DNA from: JBBSUX01 sp038234045
GTDB taxonomy: Bacteria > Pseudomonadota > Gammaproteobacteria > Burkholderiales > Burkholderiaceae_C
DNA: 8,009 nucleotides
Reading direction: 5' to 3'
NCBI GenBank assembly: GCA_038234045.1
Contig: JBBSUX010000165.1
Span: 1 to 8,009 of the forward strand
A model generated the notes under the pieces. The model worked only from the letters and a program-made list of their open reading frames with translations, was not told the DNA's origin and did not search any database. This document shows, piece after piece, positions 6,012 to 8,009 of the stretch; within the stretch, counting starts at the first letter, position 1, and each line of letters opens with the position of its first letter. A program made the translations under genes and the position numbers.

Positions 6012-6718
6012 CGGTGGCCGCACGTCCTACTCAGCTCGATCTGTATCTGGGCACTGACCAGATGGGGTCGCTTTACGATACCGAACCGCCGCAGTTCGCC
6101 TACGTGGATGCATGGCTAGCTCGACCGCAGCCCACGGCCGTGCAGGCATTTTTCGAGAACCTGCTGCCGGAAGGAGAGCTGCGCGACTACCTCCTCGGAG
6201 CGTAAATACGAGAAGGAAGGCGGCCCGGGCCTCGTGCAACGCGCAGCGCTCGTGCGCACCTACAGCAGCCAGCCGGCGGTCGATCTGCGGCTGCTGGTGC
6301 GCTGGGTTTTCTTCAACCTTTTTACCGGCAACAACGACGACCACGCCAAGAACCTGTCGCTCTATTACCTGCCCGGACGCGGCGTGCGGCTGACGCCGTT
6401 TTACGACCTGATGTGTACGCGGATCTATCCGGGGTTGGCGTCGGAATTTGCCTTCTCTATCGGTGGCGAGGTGCTGCCAGCGCAGATCGGACGGGAGCAG
6501 ATCGATGTGATGGCGGCGCAGCTCGGCATGCAGCCCCTTTTGTGCGCCGGCTTGCCGCCGAGCTTGCGGTGGCGCTGCAGGGTGCATTGGCGCGGGCCGT
6601 GCAAGAACTGCAACCGGGTATGCCGCCGGGTGCGGTGACGCGCGCGGCGCGCCTGCAGGCGTTCGTAGGCACCACCACCCGCAAGCTGGCTCGTCGAATC
6701 GCCAGCGAGCTGCTTTGA
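6008..6718 (+). pseudogene. hipA: Decayed hipA toxin kinase
   Basis: The remnant of a HipA serine/threonine kinase toxin, which when active phosphorylates translation targets such as GltX. Piece 1 (6008-6205, TTG start) encodes N-terminal text QLDLYLGTDQMGSLYD and the typical VQAFFENLLPEGELRDYL, then hits TAA at 6203. About 15-20 residues also seem missing before VQAFF. Piece 2, in another frame from about 6198, resumes at RKYEKEGGPGLVQRAAL, deep in the kinase, and holds the catalytic NNDDHAKNLS and the metal-binding PFYDLM. A further one-base loss at CCCCTTTT (6534-6541) moves the reading to a third frame, which continues FVRRLAAELAVALQ to ASELL and TGA 6716-6718. The 711 bp compare with about 1.2-1.3 kb for a full gene. 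The N-lobe with the ATP-binding loop and regulatory serine is gone, so kinase activity is not expected. Confidence 0.88.
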
Positions 6719-6742
6719 TAAGTTGAGAACGAAATATGCCGT

Positions 6743-6765
6743 TAGCGTTTATGGAGAAAACGCTA
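6743..6765. terminator. Stem-loop between converging hipA remnant and permease
   Basis: The arms TAGCGTTT (6743-6750) and AAACGCTA (6758-6765) form a perfect 8-bp stem with a 7-nt loop, 24 nt after the hipA remnant stop and 7 nt from the permease stop. There is no T tract on either side, so it may be a transcript-end hairpin rather than a full intrinsic terminator. Confidence 0.45.
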
Positions 6766-6772
6766 CTAGCTA

Positions 6773-8009
6773 TTAACTCGGTAGCGTCACTGATTTGCTG
6801 CCACCCGCCCGCCCCAACAGCGCCCACAGCAGTATCGCCCCGAAGGTCGCGGTTCCGATGCCGCCGAGCGCGAAGCTGCCGAACTTCAGCGTGAAGTCTC
6901 CCGTGCCCAGAATCAGTGTGATGGCGGCGACGATCAGGTTGCGGCTTTGCGAAAAATCGACGCGGTTATCGACCCAGATCTTGGCGCCCGCCACCGCAAT
7001 CAGGCCGAAGACGACGATGCTGACGCCTCCCATCACCGGTAGCGGAATGGCCTGGATCACGGCGCCGAATTTGGGCGAAAAGCCGAGCAACAGGGCGATG
7101 ACGGCGGCCACCACGAATACCGCAGTGGAATAGATGCGCGTGGCTGCCATCACGCCGATGTTCTCGGCGTAGGTGGTGACGCCCGTGCCGCCGACCGAAC
7201 CCGAAATCATCGTTGCCACGCCGTCGCCGATGAAAGCGCGGCCGATGTAAGGGTCAAGGTTGTGCCCGGTCATGGCCATGACGGCTTTGAGGTGGCCCAG
7301 GTTTTCGGCCACCAGGATGACCACCACCGGCACGATCAGCAGGATGGCGTTGACGGTGAACACCGGCGCGGTGAAGTGCGGCAGGCCAAACCAGTTGGCT
7401 GTTGCAAGGCCGGAAAGATCGATTGGCTTTCCGAGCCCCATGCCGTTCGTCAACACCGCATACAGCACGCTCGCCAGCAGCAAGCCGACGAGGATCAAGA
7501 GCCGCTGCACCATGCCGCGCGAGAGCACCGCGACCGCAGCGACGCTGAGAAAAGTCATCGCCTGCATCCACGAGTCGAAATTGTTGGCGGCCATATTCTT
7601 CACCGGGATGGCAGCCAGGTTCAGCCCGATCACCGCCACCACGGCGCCAGTGACGACCGGTGGCATGAAGTGCTCGATCCATCCGGTGCCGATCATCTGT
7701 ACCAGCAGGCCCACCAGCACATAGACCGCGCCGCAGGCAACGATGCCGCCAAGCGCCAGCGCGATCTGCGTGTTGCCGCCTTTGCCGGCATAACCGGTTG
7801 CGGCGATCACCACGCCGATGAATCCGAAGCTCGAGCCCAGATAGCTCGGTACCCGGCCGCGCGTAATCAGGAAGAACACCAGCGTCCCGACGCCGCTCAT
7901 CAGGATGGCGATGTTGGGATCGAACCCCATCAGGATCGGCGCGAGCACGGTGGAGCCGAACATCGCCACCACATGTTGCAGCCCCATGGCGGTGGTCTGC
8001 GGCCAGGCC
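6773..8009 (-). CDS. rutG: NCS2 nucleobase permease, RutG/UraA type (5' end cut by window)
   Basis: An inner-membrane pyrimidine (uracil) permease of the nucleobase-cation symporter-2 family. The 411 codons present are strongly hydrophobic with the family's repeated membrane segments. The reading continues to the window edge as AWPQTTAMGLQHVVAMFG, the normal run-in of the first helix, so the internal ATG at 7985-7987 is not the start and the N-terminus lies outside. Key motifs, numbered from that ATG, are PSYLGSSFGFIGVV (47-60), MPPVVTGAVVAVIGLNLA (108-125), the substrate-binding VAENLGHLKAV with Glu228 (226-236), VTTYAENIGVMA with Glu275 (270-281), and IPLPVMGGVSIVVFGLIAVAGA (314-335). The two glutamates match those that bind uracil in UraA. 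The sequence is closest by recall to E. coli RutG, but no other rut genes are visible, so the symbol marks similarity, not operon membership. Xanthine or thymine transport is possible. Confidence 0.88.
   Translation of the reverse strand, partial: AWPQTTAMGLQHVVAMFGSTVLAPILMGFDPNIAILMSGVGTLVFFLITRGRVPSYLGSSFGFIGVVIAATGYAGKGGNTQIALALGGIVACGAVYVLVGLLVQMIGTGWIEHFMPPVVTGAVVAVIGLNLAAIPVKNMAANNFDSWMQAMTFLSVAAVAVLSRGMVQRLLILVGLLLASVLYAVLTNGMGLGKPIDLSGLATANWFGLPHFTAPVFTVNAILLIVPVVVILVAENLGHLKAVMAMTGHNLDPYIGRAFIGDGVATMISGSVGGTGVTTYAENIGVMAATRIYSTAVFVVAAVIALLLGFSPKFGAVIQAIPLPVMGGVSIVVFGLIAVAGAKIWVDNRVDFSQSRNLIVAAITLILGTGDFTLKFGSFALGGIGTATFGAILLWALLGRAGGSKSVTLPS

Noticed and set aside
5709..6718. Three-part HipBST-like system (hipB, short HipS-like N-domain piece, separate kinase)
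   Set aside because: The 65-residue first piece does match the N-terminal subdomain that HipS represents, but the second piece lacks the kinase N-lobe and ATP loop and is itself frameshifted, so it cannot be a HipT kinase. Decay of an ordinary hipBA pair is simpler.
6027..6827. Long minus-strand open frame of 266 codons opposite the hipA remnant
   Set aside because: The product is low-complexity, rich in Arg, Ala, Pro and His, with no recognisable domain. It overlaps the end of the permease and is an antisense by-product of GC-rich DNA.

Overview
This 8 kb GC-rich window looks like chromosomal DNA of a betaproteobacterium, most likely Burkholderiales. The reasons are strong G/C bias at third codon positions, a phasin-like PHA-granule protein, a Grx-MauE fusion of the kind seen in this group, and a RutG-like nucleobase permease. 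No rRNA, tRNA, CRISPR array, transposase or phage gene is visible. The genus call is inference from gene content only.

Layout. At the left, a plus-strand lipoprotein (278-1333) has a CsgG-like body and a C-terminal peptidoglycan-binding domain. It converges on an FAD-linked D-lactate dehydrogenase/glycolate-oxidase-type enzyme (1405-2841, minus) across a hairpin that probably terminates both genes. Three more minus-strand genes follow, each with its own 130-230 bp leader: a small serine-rich exported protein (3034-3333), a phasin-like protein (3566-3982) and a YdiI/MenI-type hotdog thioesterase (4148-4573). Divergent from the thioesterase is a membrane protein joining a glutaredoxin domain to a MauE/DoxX-like membrane domain (4703-5548).

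The most interesting part is 5549-6718: a HipBA toxin-antitoxin locus in decay. The HipB antitoxin gene is intact and is preceded and entered by three near-identical 14-bp palindromes of form TTACCG-NN-CGGTAA, with centres 49 and 50 bp apart. The partner hipA is wrecked: it keeps a short N-terminal piece and the catalytic C-lobe, has lost most of the N-lobe, and carries a further frameshift. The locus therefore looks like an orphan autoregulated antitoxin/DNA-binding protein with a dead toxin.

The window ends inside a minus-strand NCS2 pyrimidine permease (6773-8009) whose N-terminus lies beyond the right edge. Apart from the hipB-hipA pair (4-bp overlap) the genes look like independent transcription units with unrelated housekeeping or envelope roles. 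I see no convincing new multigene defence or biosynthetic system; the decayed HipBA locus with its operator array is the best candidate for a second look.
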